NCBI RefSeq assembly: GCF_964033635.1
Contig: NZ_OZ035533.1
Location: 6,295,001 to 6,359,000 of the forward strand
From: Chitinophaga sp. MM2321
GTDB lineage: Bacteria > Bacteroidota > Bacteroidia > Chitinophagales > Chitinophagaceae
Length of the DNA stretch: 64,000 nt
Direction: 5' to 3'
Part shown: in pieces, positions 44,327-52,299 of the stretch
Numbering within the stretch: the first letter of the stretch is position 1
Layout: each line of letters starts with the position of its first letter
The notes under the pieces: model-generated
Told to the model about the DNA's origin: nothing
Databases searched by the model: none
What the model saw: the letters and a program-made list of their open reading frames with translations, nothing else
Translations under genes and position numbers: made by a program

Positions 44327-44334
44327 TATATTTG
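44327..44334 (+). promoter_or_regulatory. Candidate -7 element for the DUF5606 gene
   Basis: TATATTTG matches TAnnTTTG and lies 20 bp before the ATG. The nearest TTTG (44297-44300) is 26 nt upstream, longer than usual. Confidence 0.4.
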
Positions 44335-44354
44335 CGCTTCCTAAAAATTTGAAC

Positions 44355-45023
44355 ATGCAGTACAGAGAAATTGTTGCAGTAACCGGATTGGGCGGTTTGT
44401 TTCAGTTAATTGCCAGCAAACAAGATGGCGCTATCGTTAGGTCACTGGAAGATAAAAGTACAAGGTTTGTATCTTCCCGCGTGCATAATTTTACTCCACT
44501 GGAAAGTATAGAAGTATTCACCACCGGCGAAAACGTAAACCTGGCTGAAGTATTCAAAGCCATGGACGAAAAAGCGGCTGCTTTTCCTTTGGCTGATGGT
44601 AAAGCAGATAATAAGGCTATTAAAACTTATTTCCAGAGCGTATTCCCTGAATTCGATGAAGAAAGGGTATACGTGAGTGATATGAAGAAAATGGTGAAAT
44701 GGTTTGGTATCCTTAAAGCAAATGATTTGCTGAAATTTGAGGAAATCCTGGCTGACGGTGAAGAGGAAGTGGAAGAAGAAAATGCTGCTCCGGCTGCTGC
44801 CAAAAAGGCAAAAGCTGAACCGGCTGTAACCACCGATGCAGATGCCGGCGATGAAAAGGCTAAAAAGCCCCGCGCTAAAAAAGCTACCAAAGAAGAAGGC
44901 GAAGAAGGTGCAGAAGAAAAAGCACCCAAAAAAGCAAAAGCTAAAAAAGAAGGTGAACCTACTGCTGAAGGCGAAGAACCTAAGAAAGTAGCGAAACCCC
45001 GCAAGAAAAAAACAGAAGAATAA
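44355..45023 (+). CDS. DUF5606 protein with long Lys/Glu/Ala-rich tail
   Basis: A 222-aa protein conserved in Bacteroidota. The N-terminal DUF5606 domain (1-135) shows REIVAVTGLGGLFQLIASK, FTPLESIEVFTTGENVNLAE and FPEFDEERVYVSDMKKMVKW; its function is not known. Residues about 138-222 are a low-complexity tail of acidic and basic runs, with histone-like words KKAKA, KKPRAKKATK and KPRKKK near the end, suggesting nucleic-acid contact or flexible scaffolding. ATG at 44355 was preferred to the in-frame TTG at 44349. Confidence 0.88.
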   Translation: MQYREIVAVTGLGGLFQLIASKQDGAIVRSLEDKSTRFVSSRVHNFTPLESIEVFTTGENVNLAEVFKAMDEKAAAFPLADGKADNKAIKTYFQSVFPEFDEERVYVSDMKKMVKWFGILKANDLLKFEEILADGEEEVEEENAAPAAAKKAKAEPAVTTDADAGDEKAKKPRAKKATKEEGEEGAEEKAPKKAKAKKEGEPTAEGEEPKKVAKPRKKKTEE

Positions 45024-45036
45024 TTTACGATTTTTG

Positions 45037-45122
45037 ATTTTGAGATTTATCGTGCAGCGAATACCAACATTTATTATTCAATGTTAATCTTCGCTACACA
45101 GTAAATAAAAAAATCTCAAAAT
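45037..45122. repeat. Degenerate long hairpin after the DUF5606 gene
   Basis: Outer words ATTTTGAGATTT (45037-45048) and AAATCTCAAAAT (45111-45122) pair exactly, and an inner GCAGCGA (near 45054) faces TCGCTAC (near 45090). The same outer and inner words occur in the perfect hairpin at 47021-47135. Likely terminator-like. Confidence 0.6.
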
Positions 45123-45140
45123 AAAAAAATCCCAAAATAT

Positions 45141-45187
45141 TTCAGGCTTCTATGTTACCGGTATTTCCTGTAGCATAGAAGCCTGAA
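45141..45187. terminator. 14-bp perfect hairpin
   Basis: TTCAGGCTTCTATG (45141-45154) pairs with CATAGAAGCCTGAA (45174-45187), with a 19-nt loop. Confidence 0.65.
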
Positions 45188-45194
45188 TCATTTA

Positions 45195-45275
45195 GGAATT
45201 TATTGATTGTTACCCGGGAAAGAGCAATTTCTGCGGAGAAAGCTGCTGTTAAAAGCACAAAAATCACTAAATTCC
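45195..45275. repeat. Degenerate hairpin before the M3 peptidase gene
   Basis: GGAATTTATTGATT (45195-45208) pairs with AATCACTAAATTCC (45262-45275), 13 of 14, around a core containing GCGGAGAA. The TTTAGGAATTTA and GCGGAGA words are shared with the element at 33686-33801. Confidence 0.5.
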
Positions 45276-45305
45276 GAAATCCGAAAATTCGAAAATAAAT
45301 TGACT

Positions 45306-47018
45306 ATGAATGCAGATATAAAGAAACTTCCGCGCCACTTTTTGCCGGAGACGTTCAAAGTAACAACCTGGGAAACCCTGCTACCCTACTTCGAAGCATT
45401 GCAGGAACGGAGTATCAGTAATGTAGCTGACCTGGAGCAATGGTTGAAAGATATGAGTGAGCTGGAAGCCGTGATCAGCGAAGATGCTTGCTGGCGCCAG
45501 ATCCGCATGACATGCGATACCACCAGCAAAGAACTGGAAGAAGCTTTCACTTACTTCTGTATGGAGATACAGCCCAAACTGCAACCCTATGCCGATGCGC
45601 TCAATAAAAAATTGCTGGAAACACCGTTTGTAAAAGGACTGGATCAGGATCTCTATAAAACATATCTCCGCAATGTAGAAAAACAGGTGAAACTGTTCCG
45701 GGAAGAGAATATTCCTATTCAGGCTGAGTTGAGTGTAATGGCACAGCAATACGGTGTGATAGCTGGCAAGATGACGATCACTGTTAACGGACAGGAATAT
45801 ACGTTGCAGCAGGCTGCCAAGTTCCTGGAAAACAGTGACCGTGCGCTGAGAGAAGAAGTGTTTACCAAAACAGCTGCCCGCAGATTACAGGACAGGGCTG
45901 CATTGGATCAGCTATATACCGGCCTCGTTCAGAAACGCGACCAGGTAGCAAAGAATGCCGGATTCGCCAATTACCGCGACTATAAATTCGTGGAACTGGG
46001 CCGCTTTGATTATACCAAAGAAGACAGCTTCCAGTTTCACGACGCCATCAAAGCGCATATCGTACCACTGGTACAACAGATCCTGGAAAAACAAAAAGAA
46101 AAACTACAGCTGGATACATTAAAGCCCTGGGATACAGAAGCAGAACCTGTAGGTGTGAAGCCACTCGAGCCATTCCAGACAGGTGAGGAACTGGTTACAA
46201 AAGCCATCGCCACTTTTGATGAACTGGGCCCCTTCTTTGGCAACTGTTTACGGGTAATGAAACAAATGGGCCGGCTGGACCTGGAAAGCCGTATTGGCAA
46301 GGCGCCGGGCGGTTATAACTGTCCGCTGTCTGAAACCGGTGTGCCGTTTATCTTTATGAATGCTGCCGGGCAAATGAAAGACCTCACCACCATGGTACAT
46401 GAAGGTGGCCATGCGGTACACTCTTTCCTGAGCCACAACCTGCCGCTAAGTGCCTTCAAGGAATACCCGATGGAAATCGCCGAAGTAGCCAGCATGAGCA
46501 TGGAACTATTTACCATGGATCACTGGAGCATCTTCTTCGATGATGCAGCACAACTACGCCGTGCACGTTTACAACAACTGGAACGCGCCATTACTATATT
46601 CCCATGGATTGCTACCATTGATAAATTCCAGCATTGGATCTATGAACATCCGCAACATACAACGGAAGAACGTACCGCCAAATGGCTGGAGATCTTACAG
46701 GAGTTCTCCCCTGCTGTGGTAGACTGGACAGGGCATGAAGATTATCGTGCTATTACTTGGCAAAAACAACTGCACTTGTTTGAAGTACCTTTCTATTACA
46801 TTGAATACGGTATTGCGCAATTAGGTGCCATCGCCATGTGGAAACAATACAAGGAAAATAAAACACAGGCGCTCAATAACTACGTACAGGCGTTAAGTTT
46901 AGGTAATACCAAAACACTACCCGAACTATATAAAGCTGCTGGTATCAGGTTTGATTTTTCTCCGGCTTATGTAAAGGAACTGGCTGATTTTGTGAAGAGC
47001 GAGATAGAGAAAATATAA
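45306..47018 (+). CDS. M3 family oligoendopeptidase (PepF-like)
   Basis: Cytoplasmic zinc oligopeptidase of 570 aa that degrades short peptides. The active site is TMVHEGGHAVHSF (HExxH at about 363-367) followed by a Glu about 25 residues later in YPMEIAEVASMSME. The helical N-terminal domain (about 20-330) is typical of the M3B group. ATG at 45306 begins the conserved region (MNADIKKLPRHFLPETF); an in-frame upstream start at 45207 would run back through a repeat element and add 33 basic residues. It ends at a long perfect inverted repeat shared with the convergent Fur-like gene. Confidence 0.93.
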   Translation: MNADIKKLPRHFLPETFKVTTWETLLPYFEALQERSISNVADLEQWLKDMSELEAVISEDACWRQIRMTCDTTSKELEEAFTYFCMEIQPKLQPYADALNKKLLETPFVKGLDQDLYKTYLRNVEKQVKLFREENIPIQAELSVMAQQYGVIAGKMTITVNGQEYTLQQAAKFLENSDRALREEVFTKTAARRLQDRAALDQLYTGLVQKRDQVAKNAGFANYRDYKFVELGRFDYTKEDSFQFHDAIKAHIVPLVQQILEKQKEKLQLDTLKPWDTEAEPVGVKPLEPFQTGEELVTKAIATFDELGPFFGNCLRVMKQMGRLDLESRIGKAPGGYNCPLSETGVPFIFMNAAGQMKDLTTMVHEGGHAVHSFLSHNLPLSAFKEYPMEIAEVASMSMELFTMDHWSIFFDDAAQLRRARLQQLERAITIFPWIATIDKFQHWIYEHPQHTTEERTAKWLEILQEFSPAVVDWTGHEDYRAITWQKQLHLFEVPFYYIEYGIAQLGAIAMWKQYKENKTQALNNYVQALSLGNTKTLPELYKAAGIRFDFSPAYVKELADFVKSEIEKI

Positions 47019-47020
47019 TG

Positions 47021-47135
47021 ATTTACGGATTTACGATTTTTTGATTTTGAGATTTGAAATGCAGCGGAGATCGATATTTAAATAATCTTCGCTGCATTTC
47101 AAATCTCAAAATCAAAAAATCGTAAATCCGTAAAT
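47021..47135. terminator. 46-bp-arm perfect inverted repeat between convergent genes
   Basis: Arms 47021-47066 and 47090-47135 are exact reverse complements over 46 bases; beyond them GAGAT faces ATCTT. They contain ATTTACGGATTTACG, TTGATTTTGAGATTTG and, innermost, GCAGCG. The left arm begins 2 bp after the M3 peptidase stop, and the right arm's last base is the first base of the Fur-like gene's stop codon complement. Likely bidirectional terminator and member of a dispersed repeat family. Confidence 0.85.
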
Positions 47136-47569
47136 TATTTACATGCTTTACACACCCCGCTTACAATCACTTCCACATTGTGAACGGCATAGCCTTTAGG
47201 TAATTGGATTTGTGGGATATCTGTTTCATCCAGGCAAAGGGTATTGCCACATGCTTCGCATTTAAAGTGAACATGATGATCATGATGGTCGTGTTCAGAA
47301 CATTCCGATTTGCACACGGCATATCTTACGGAAGTATCTGAAGTAGGTATTTTATGGATAATACCTTTATCGAGGAATGTTTGTAAGGTGCGATATACGG
47401 TAACGCGGTCAAATGATTTACCGGCCAGCTTTTCAAAGTCACTGTGTTCCAGTGCGCCATTGCTTTTCATGAACAGTTCCAGTATTTTGGTCCTGGTATC
47501 TGTAACACTCAGTTTACTATCCCTTAATAAAACGCCTATTCTTTCTGTTATTTGTTGTTTGGTGCCCAT
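47135..47569 (-). CDS. Fur family regulator, probably zinc-responsive (Zur-like)
   Basis: A 144-aa metal-dependent repressor. The winged helix (about 8-80) has the recognition helix DRVTVYRTLQTFLDKGI (54-70). The dimerisation domain has a His-rich loop SEHDHHDHHVHFKCEACG and paired structural-zinc cysteines Cys104/Cys107 and Cys140/Cys143. Sequence alone does not separate Fur from Zur or PerR. The neighbourhood (SCO protein, MerC-like protein behind a TTTGCAAC-type palindrome, TonB receptor) supports zinc or a related metal. It starts 13 bp after the SCO gene stop, so the two are probably one operon. Confidence 0.85.
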   Translation of the reverse strand: MGTKQQITERIGVLLRDSKLSVTDTRTKILELFMKSNGALEHSDFEKLAGKSFDRVTVYRTLQTFLDKGIIHKIPTSDTSVRYAVCKSECSEHDHHDHHVHFKCEACGNTLCLDETDIPQIQLPKGYAVHNVEVIVSGVCKACK

Positions 47570-47582
47570 GATGAAAAAAACT

Positions 47583-48209
47583 TTATTCTTCCATTAAACG
47601 GTCTATATCTACGATCAGCTTATTTACATCCTGTTGTTTGGTGCCTTCGTAGAGACCGCGTACCTGTCCTGTTTTATCTACCAGTGCAAACCATTGAGTG
47701 TGCACAAAATCATCTTCTCCGGTGTAGGTACCGTCATCTACCAGGTAACCCTGGCGTGCCAGTGCATACAGCTGCTTTTTATCGCCGGTCAGGAACCACC
47801 AGTTTTTGGCGTCCGCGCCATGTTTGGCTGCATAGGCTTTTAATACCGGAACACTGTCGTGCTCAGGATCTACGGTATGTGAGAGGATGAGGAAATCAGG
47901 TTTGTTCTTATATTTTGCGTATATCTTTTCCATGTTGGCATTCATCTTCGGACAAATACCCGTGCAGGTAGTGAAGAAGTATTCGGCCACATAGATTTTA
48001 TCTTTTACATCTTCTTTTGTCCGGGTATTACCTTCCTGGTCAGTAAAGGAAAACCCTTGAACAACGTGACCGGGAGCGCCCAGGATCGGCAATTTTTCCT
48101 TACCCAGAAAAGTTCCCCTGTCTGCTTTAATCAAAAAACCGGCATATCCGAGGAAACCCACACTCAATACCGCAAAAAATACAATCAATGTTATCGCTTT
48201 CTTTGACAT
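47583..48209 (-). CDS. SCO family copper chaperone / thioredoxin-like protein
   Basis: Membrane-anchored thioredoxin-fold protein of the SCO1/SenC family, which helps insert copper into the CuA site of cytochrome oxidase. The 208-aa product has one N-terminal helix (about 5-26), then the copper motif CTGICP (Cys82, Cys86), TVDPEHD (112-118) and the third ligand His170 in FVHTQWFALVD. All three Cu ligands are present. It leads a two-gene operon with the Fur-like regulator. The CuA-containing subunit is encoded 15 kb away at 62752 in this window. Confidence 0.92.
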   Translation of the reverse strand: MSKKAITLIVFFAVLSVGFLGYAGFLIKADRGTFLGKEKLPILGAPGHVVQGFSFTDQEGNTRTKEDVKDKIYVAEYFFTTCTGICPKMNANMEKIYAKYKNKPDFLILSHTVDPEHDSVPVLKAYAAKHGADAKNWWFLTGDKKQLYALARQGYLVDDGTYTGEDDFVHTQWFALVDKTGQVRGLYEGTKQQDVNKLIVDIDRLMEE

Positions 48210-48238
48210 AGGTAAAATCCCTTTTTTCGTTCAATATA

Positions 48239-48272
48239 CAAAGGTAGGATATAGTTCACAGATGCACATCAA
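48239..48272 (-). promoter_or_regulatory. Candidate promoter for the sco-fur operon
   Basis: On the minus strand TACCTTTG (48246-48239) is a perfect -7 element, with a TTG (48272-48270) 23 nt upstream. It lies 30 bp before the SCO start. Confidence 0.5.
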
Positions 48273-48424
48273 TGAAGCGGAACACTGCTTTTTTGGGATA
48301 GATTAACAAGTGCTTATATATGCTGCAATTGGTAATTTATCTCATTAAAAACTTTTTTTACTGTACTGCACATCCTGGTTCCTGCCGTTAAAAAATAGTT
48401 CACATGCTAAAATTAGGAAGATTT

Positions 48425-48445
48425 ATTTGCAACATTGTTGCAAAT
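48425..48445. promoter_or_regulatory. Perfect 9-3-9 palindrome, probable Zur/Fur-family operator
   Basis: ATTTGCAAC (48425-48433), ATT, GTTGCAAAT (48437-48445), with no mismatch. The symmetry and size fit a dimeric Fur-family repressor. Its left arm contains the -33 TTTG of the promoter at 48426-48458, so binding would block RNA polymerase. It lies 37 bp upstream of the MerC-like gene. Confidence 0.75.
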
Positions 48446-48458
48446 TGTTTTAGATTTG
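48426..48458 (+). promoter_or_regulatory. Promoter of the MerC-like gene
   Basis: TTTG (48426-48429), 21-nt spacer, TAGATTTG (48451-48458), an exact TAnnTTTG. Transcription would start near 48465, 17 nt before the ATG at 48482, which supports that start over the upstream in-frame ATG at 48404. Confidence 0.65.
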
Positions 48459-48481
48459 TTTCCGGAAAGAAAAACGGAGGT

Positions 48482-48883
48482 ATGGGAGAGAATATATTAC
48501 GGCGGATGAACCTGGATGCTGTAGGGATTGGTGCTTCTTTGATTTGTGCTGTTCATTGTGCGCTGTTGCCATTATTATTTGCAGCACTTCCCCTGTTGGG
48601 AGTGGAATTACTGGAAAATGAACAACTGGAGTATGGATTATTGGCAGGCTCCTTTCTCATTGGATGTATAGCCTTGGGAAGAGGGTATTACCGGTACCAC
48701 CGCCGGTTGCAGCCACTGTTGCTGTTTGCGTCGGGATTTATATTGCTGCTCGCTGGGCATTTCTGGCCGGTAGCAACTGCCTGGGCGGCCTTTATCATCA
48801 GTGTAGGCGCTGCTGCTATCATCGCGGCGCATTTGCTGAATCACCGTCAATGTAAGCAGTGTAGAATACACGAACCACATTAA
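48482..48883 (+). CDS. MerC-domain membrane protein
   Basis: A 133-aa inner-membrane protein of the MerC family with four hydrophobic helices. The metal motif is CAVHCALLPLLF (first helix, about 22-33), and a Cys pair in RQCKQCRIHEPH ends the protein. MerC proteins move mercuric ions in mer operons; Bacteroidota copies beside Zur-like regulators and TonB receptors are probably involved in zinc or other metal uptake. ATG at 48482 was chosen because promoter and operator lie just upstream; the in-frame ATG at 48404 would put both inside the coding sequence. The TonB receptor gene follows 179 bp downstream. Confidence 0.85.
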   Translation: MGENILRRMNLDAVGIGASLICAVHCALLPLLFAALPLLGVELLENEQLEYGLLAGSFLIGCIALGRGYYRYHRRLQPLLLFASGFILLLAGHFWPVATAWAAFIISVGAAAIIAAHLLNHRQCKQCRIHEPH

Positions 48884-49062
48884 CAATCAGATATGGAAAA
48901 AGTTCTTCTTTTTCAGTTATTTAGGCTGGACTAAATAATATTTGAGGCAAGTATAAAATAAGAGTATAGTTTCGTTGAAAATAATATAAGGTAACCGGAT
49001 AAGCATGCATTTGCTACTACCCCTGAATGCTGCCGGTTACTTCATCTATATTCTTATTGCGT

Positions 49063-51522
49063 ATGAAACATTTATTTACACTACTGTTTGCTCTTATTCC
49101 AGCTTTATTATCACAGGCGCAGGGAGGTATGCTGAAAGGCCGCATCACTGCTGCCGGCAAGCCTGTACAATTTGCCAGCATCTCGGTGCCTGCGCTACGT
49201 ACAGGTGCCACAGCCGATCTGTATGGTTTTTTTATCATGACGAATATTAAACCCGGTACCTACGAAATAAAAATATCTATGCTGGGATACCAGCCACTGC
49301 TACTTAAAAGAAGTATCAGCGCGGGCGAAACCACTGTGCTGAACATCTCACTGGAAGAAGATCTTTCAAAATTAAATGAAGTAGTGGTAACCGGTGTTTC
49401 CCGCGCCACAGCTGTTCGTAAAAATCCTATACCCATTGCCGTTATAGGTAAAAGAGAAATGAACATGAACGTGAACAGCAACCTGATTGATGCTATTGTA
49501 AAAGGTATTCCAGGTGTAAGTGCTGTCACTACCGGCCCCAATATTTCCAAGCCTTTTATTCGCGGCCTGGGATATAACAGGGTACTTACACTCTATGATG
49601 GTATACGACAGGAAGGACAACAATGGGGAGATGAGCATGGTATCGAAATAGATCAATACGGTATTTCCAGGGTGGAAGTAGTGAAAGGTCCTGCCAGTCT
49701 TACTTATGGCTCTGATGCACTGGCGGGCGTGATCAATATGATCCCGGATATTCCGGTAGTGGAAGAAGAAAAACTGGCAGGCAGCTTCCTGGCAGACTAT
49801 CATAGCAACAATGGCATGGCCGGCTCTTCGCTGGGATTGGCATATCAACAGCATGACTGGAAATTTGTATTGCGGGGTACTGCCAAAGCAGCACATAACT
49901 ATCGGAATAAAATTGACGGATTTGTTTACGGTACCGCGTTCAAAGAATATAATCTTTCTGCTTTGGCGAGGGTGGATAAGTCGTGGGGGTACTCACAATG
50001 GGGCGCCACCCTGTACGATAATATGCAGGAAATCCCTGATGGTAGCCGGGATTCGCTGACAAGAAAGTTTACAAGGCAGGTAAACGAAACCGATGATATC
50101 ACAAACCGCCCTGTTGTGCCGGAAAATGAATTGCGTACTTACACACTCAATCCATTGCACCAGCGCATCCAGCATTACCGGGTATATAATCATACAAAAT
50201 GGATAGTTGGTAGTGGAGATATAAATACAACTATTGGTTTGCAGCGCAGTATCCGCCGGGAATATAATCACCCGGAAGTGCCTGTCCAGCCTGGACTCTA
50301 CGTGGTGCTCAATACACTAAACTATGATGTGCGGTATAATCTTCCTGCTTTGGAAGGAATAGAAGCTACGGTAGGTGTAAACGGTATGTACCAGTCAAAC
50401 CGGAGTAAAGACGGCACTAATTTTCCGATCCCTGATTATAACCTGTTTGATATCGGTGGTTTTTTCTTTGCTAAAAAATCAATCGGAAAGCTGGATGTTT
50501 CCGGCGGGATCCGTTATGACAGCAGGCATATACGATGGAATGATTTTTATGTGGGCATCAATAAGGAAAATGGTTTTGAGCAACATGCGCAGCTGCCGGA
50601 TACTGCTGATGCAGTATTGCAGTTTCCTTCCTTCCGGCACAATTACACCGGTATATCCGGCAGTCTTGGATTTACCTATAACCTGAGCCAGCGTGTACTG
50701 TTCAAAGCCAATATTGCACGCGGATACCGCGCGCCAAACATTACTGAAATCGGCTCCAATGGCCTGGATCCGGGCGCACATATTGTATACCTGGGCAACC
50801 GCGGTTTTAAACCGGAGTTTAGTTTACAGGAAGATATTGGCTTCCTGGCTTATCTGCCCGATCTGGATATCAGCGTGGAGATATTTAATAATAATATTGA
50901 TAACTACATCTATCAGTCACGGCTATACGACGATAATGGTGATCCGGTAGTAATAGTACCAGGAAATACAACGTATAGCTATCAGCAATCCAGGGCGCGG
51001 TTGTATGGTGCAGAGGTAAGTGTTAACCTTCATCCGCGTACTATCGCCTGGTTAACCATGAATAACAGTATCGCCTATACGGAGGGATTGAACCGGAATG
51101 AGGAGTTGATTCGTTCACATGGTACATTGGTGCGCTATCTGCCCTTTATACCGCCGATGCATATACGATCAGAACTGCGGGCTACAGCACAACGTACTGT
51201 TGGGGTATTTTCCAAAATATACGGCCGTGTGGAAGCAGATCGTTTTGCAGCACAATCTCATTTTTACGGGGTAGATGATACCGAAACATTTACAGCAGGA
51301 TATACGCTGTTTAATGTGGGTGCGGGTACGGGCATTACCAACAAAAAGGGCAAGACGGTGTGTGAGTTGTTCCTGCAGCTGGATAATGTGTTCAACACTG
51401 CTTATCAGGCCAACATGAACCGCCTGAAATATTTTGAATATTACAGTGCTTCTCCCGGAGGACACCTGGGTATTTATAATATGGGAAGAAATTTCAGTGC
51501 TAAAGTGATGGTGCCTTTTTAG
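49063..51522 (+). CDS. TonB-dependent outer-membrane receptor, probably for a metal
   Basis: An 819-aa receptor with signal peptide (MKHLFTLLFALIPALLSQAQ), an N-terminal carboxypeptidase-regulatory-like domain (about 22-105), a plug (about 115-235: NEVVVTGVSRATAVRKNPI, IRGLGYNRVLTLYDGIRQEG, VEVVKGPASLTYGSDALAGV) and a 22-strand barrel ending GRNFSAKVMVPF. The TonB box is probably the NEVVVTG region. This is a stand-alone receptor with no SusD partner. Its location behind the MerC-like gene and the palindromic operator suggests ZnuD-like zinc import; the sequence itself does not specify the ligand. Its stop is 1 bp from the stop of the convergent barrel gene. Confidence 0.9.
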   Translation: MKHLFTLLFALIPALLSQAQGGMLKGRITAAGKPVQFASISVPALRTGATADLYGFFIMTNIKPGTYEIKISMLGYQPLLLKRSISAGETTVLNISLEEDLSKLNEVVVTGVSRATAVRKNPIPIAVIGKREMNMNVNSNLIDAIVKGIPGVSAVTTGPNISKPFIRGLGYNRVLTLYDGIRQEGQQWGDEHGIEIDQYGISRVEVVKGPASLTYGSDALAGVINMIPDIPVVEEEKLAGSFLADYHSNNGMAGSSLGLAYQQHDWKFVLRGTAKAAHNYRNKIDGFVYGTAFKEYNLSALARVDKSWGYSQWGATLYDNMQEIPDGSRDSLTRKFTRQVNETDDITNRPVVPENELRTYTLNPLHQRIQHYRVYNHTKWIVGSGDINTTIGLQRSIRREYNHPEVPVQPGLYVVLNTLNYDVRYNLPALEGIEATVGVNGMYQSNRSKDGTNFPIPDYNLFDIGGFFFAKKSIGKLDVSGGIRYDSRHIRWNDFYVGINKENGFEQHAQLPDTADAVLQFPSFRHNYTGISGSLGFTYNLSQRVLFKANIARGYRAPNITEIGSNGLDPGAHIVYLGNRGFKPEFSLQEDIGFLAYLPDLDISVEIFNNNIDNYIYQSRLYDDNGDPVVIVPGNTTYSYQQSRARLYGAEVSVNLHPRTIAWLTMNNSIAYTEGLNRNEELIRSHGTLVRYLPFIPPMHIRSELRATAQRTVGVFSKIYGRVEADRFAAQSHFYGVDDTETFTAGYTLFNVGAGTGITNKKGKTVCELFLQLDNVFNTAYQANMNRLKYFEYYSASPGGHLGIYNMGRNFSAKVMVPF

Positions 51523-51523
51523 C

Positions 51524-52195
51524 TTATTTACGCAGGTTCAATCCGAACTTGATACCTAGTTGCAGGCTGGGGAGTACGCTCACCAGCTTGCCATCGTTGC
51601 GGTGTACGCCGGTATCCGTATTGTCGTAATTTTTATAATTGTAGATCTTGCTGCGTACACCAATACCGATGTAGGGGTCCAGCACCAGTTTATCTTTTGT
51701 AAACTGGCGGCCCAGTAAAAGCTGTAATCCGAATACATCTTTGGAGCCGGAGTTGGTGTAGGTAGTATTATTAAAATCGATGTCTTCGTTTGAGTAGAAT
51801 ACTTTTTTATAGAAAAGAACGGGTTGAAAGTAAGTGCCCGCTGCGCGTGAAGGCATTGTTTCCCTTGAAATGAGGTACCAGCGTATACCGGCTCTGAATC
51901 CAAGGCCGCGGCCGTCTACAAATTGTTCGGTGCTGATATCGGGTTTCTTCTGCCCGATATCTATTTTTTTGGAGAGTACATAATCGGGATAGTCTGTATA
52001 AATACCGCTGATGCCTAATTCCACACTTATTTTATCGGATATTTCCTGTTCAATGGAGATATCCAGTTCATTGATCAACGTAGTAGGATTTACCTTGAGA
52101 TAGGTATTCCTGTGAAATGGCTTTGCTGCGTCCTGTGCATAGGAGGAAAGAATAAGTAAGCTGAACAGGCCAGTAAGTAGCAATGTCTTTTTCAT
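51524..52195 (-). CDS. Hypothetical outer-membrane beta-barrel-like protein
   Basis: A 223-aa exported protein: signal peptide MKKTLLLTGLFSLLILSSYA, then alternating strands such as ISVELGISGIYTDYP, GLGFRAGIRWYLI, FQPVLFYKKVFY, VFGLQLLLGRQF, LDPYIGIGVRSKIYNY and the terminal SLQLGIKFGLNLRK. This is an eight-strand-type barrel layout resembling the DUF3575/OmpW-like small barrels, but no family is certain. It may face the same conditions as the neighbouring receptor, yet it is convergent with it. A 12-bp hairpin lies upstream at 52232-52271. Confidence 0.7.
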   Translation of the reverse strand: MKKTLLLTGLFSLLILSSYAQDAAKPFHRNTYLKVNPTTLINELDISIEQEISDKISVELGISGIYTDYPDYVLSKKIDIGQKKPDISTEQFVDGRGLGFRAGIRWYLISRETMPSRAAGTYFQPVLFYKKVFYSNEDIDFNNTTYTNSGSKDVFGLQLLLGRQFTKDKLVLDPYIGIGVRSKIYNYKNYDNTDTGVHRNDGKLVSVLPSLQLGIKFGLNLRK

Positions 52196-52231
52196 ACAGT
52201 TGTAGATGGCTTTTGGCGATCAGATTTGAAT

Positions 52232-52271
52232 CTGTAGCTGTTAGTTATTAGTATAAAGATAACAGCTACAG
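52232..52271. repeat. 12-bp hairpin between purN and the barrel gene
   Basis: CTGTAGCTGTTA (52232-52243) pairs with TAACAGCTACAG (52260-52271), with a 16-nt loop. It lies after the purN stop and may terminate purN. The TAGCTGTTAG wording resembles the AGCTAG repeats at 58633-58663. Confidence 0.6.
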
Positions 52272-52299
52272 CCTAAAGTTAACTGCAAAAATCTGGCCG

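Noticed and set aside
48404..48481. Upstream start that would lengthen the MerC-like protein by 26 residues
   Set aside because: It would place the perfect palindrome and an exact -7 box inside the coding sequence and add an unrelated leader before the conserved MerC start.
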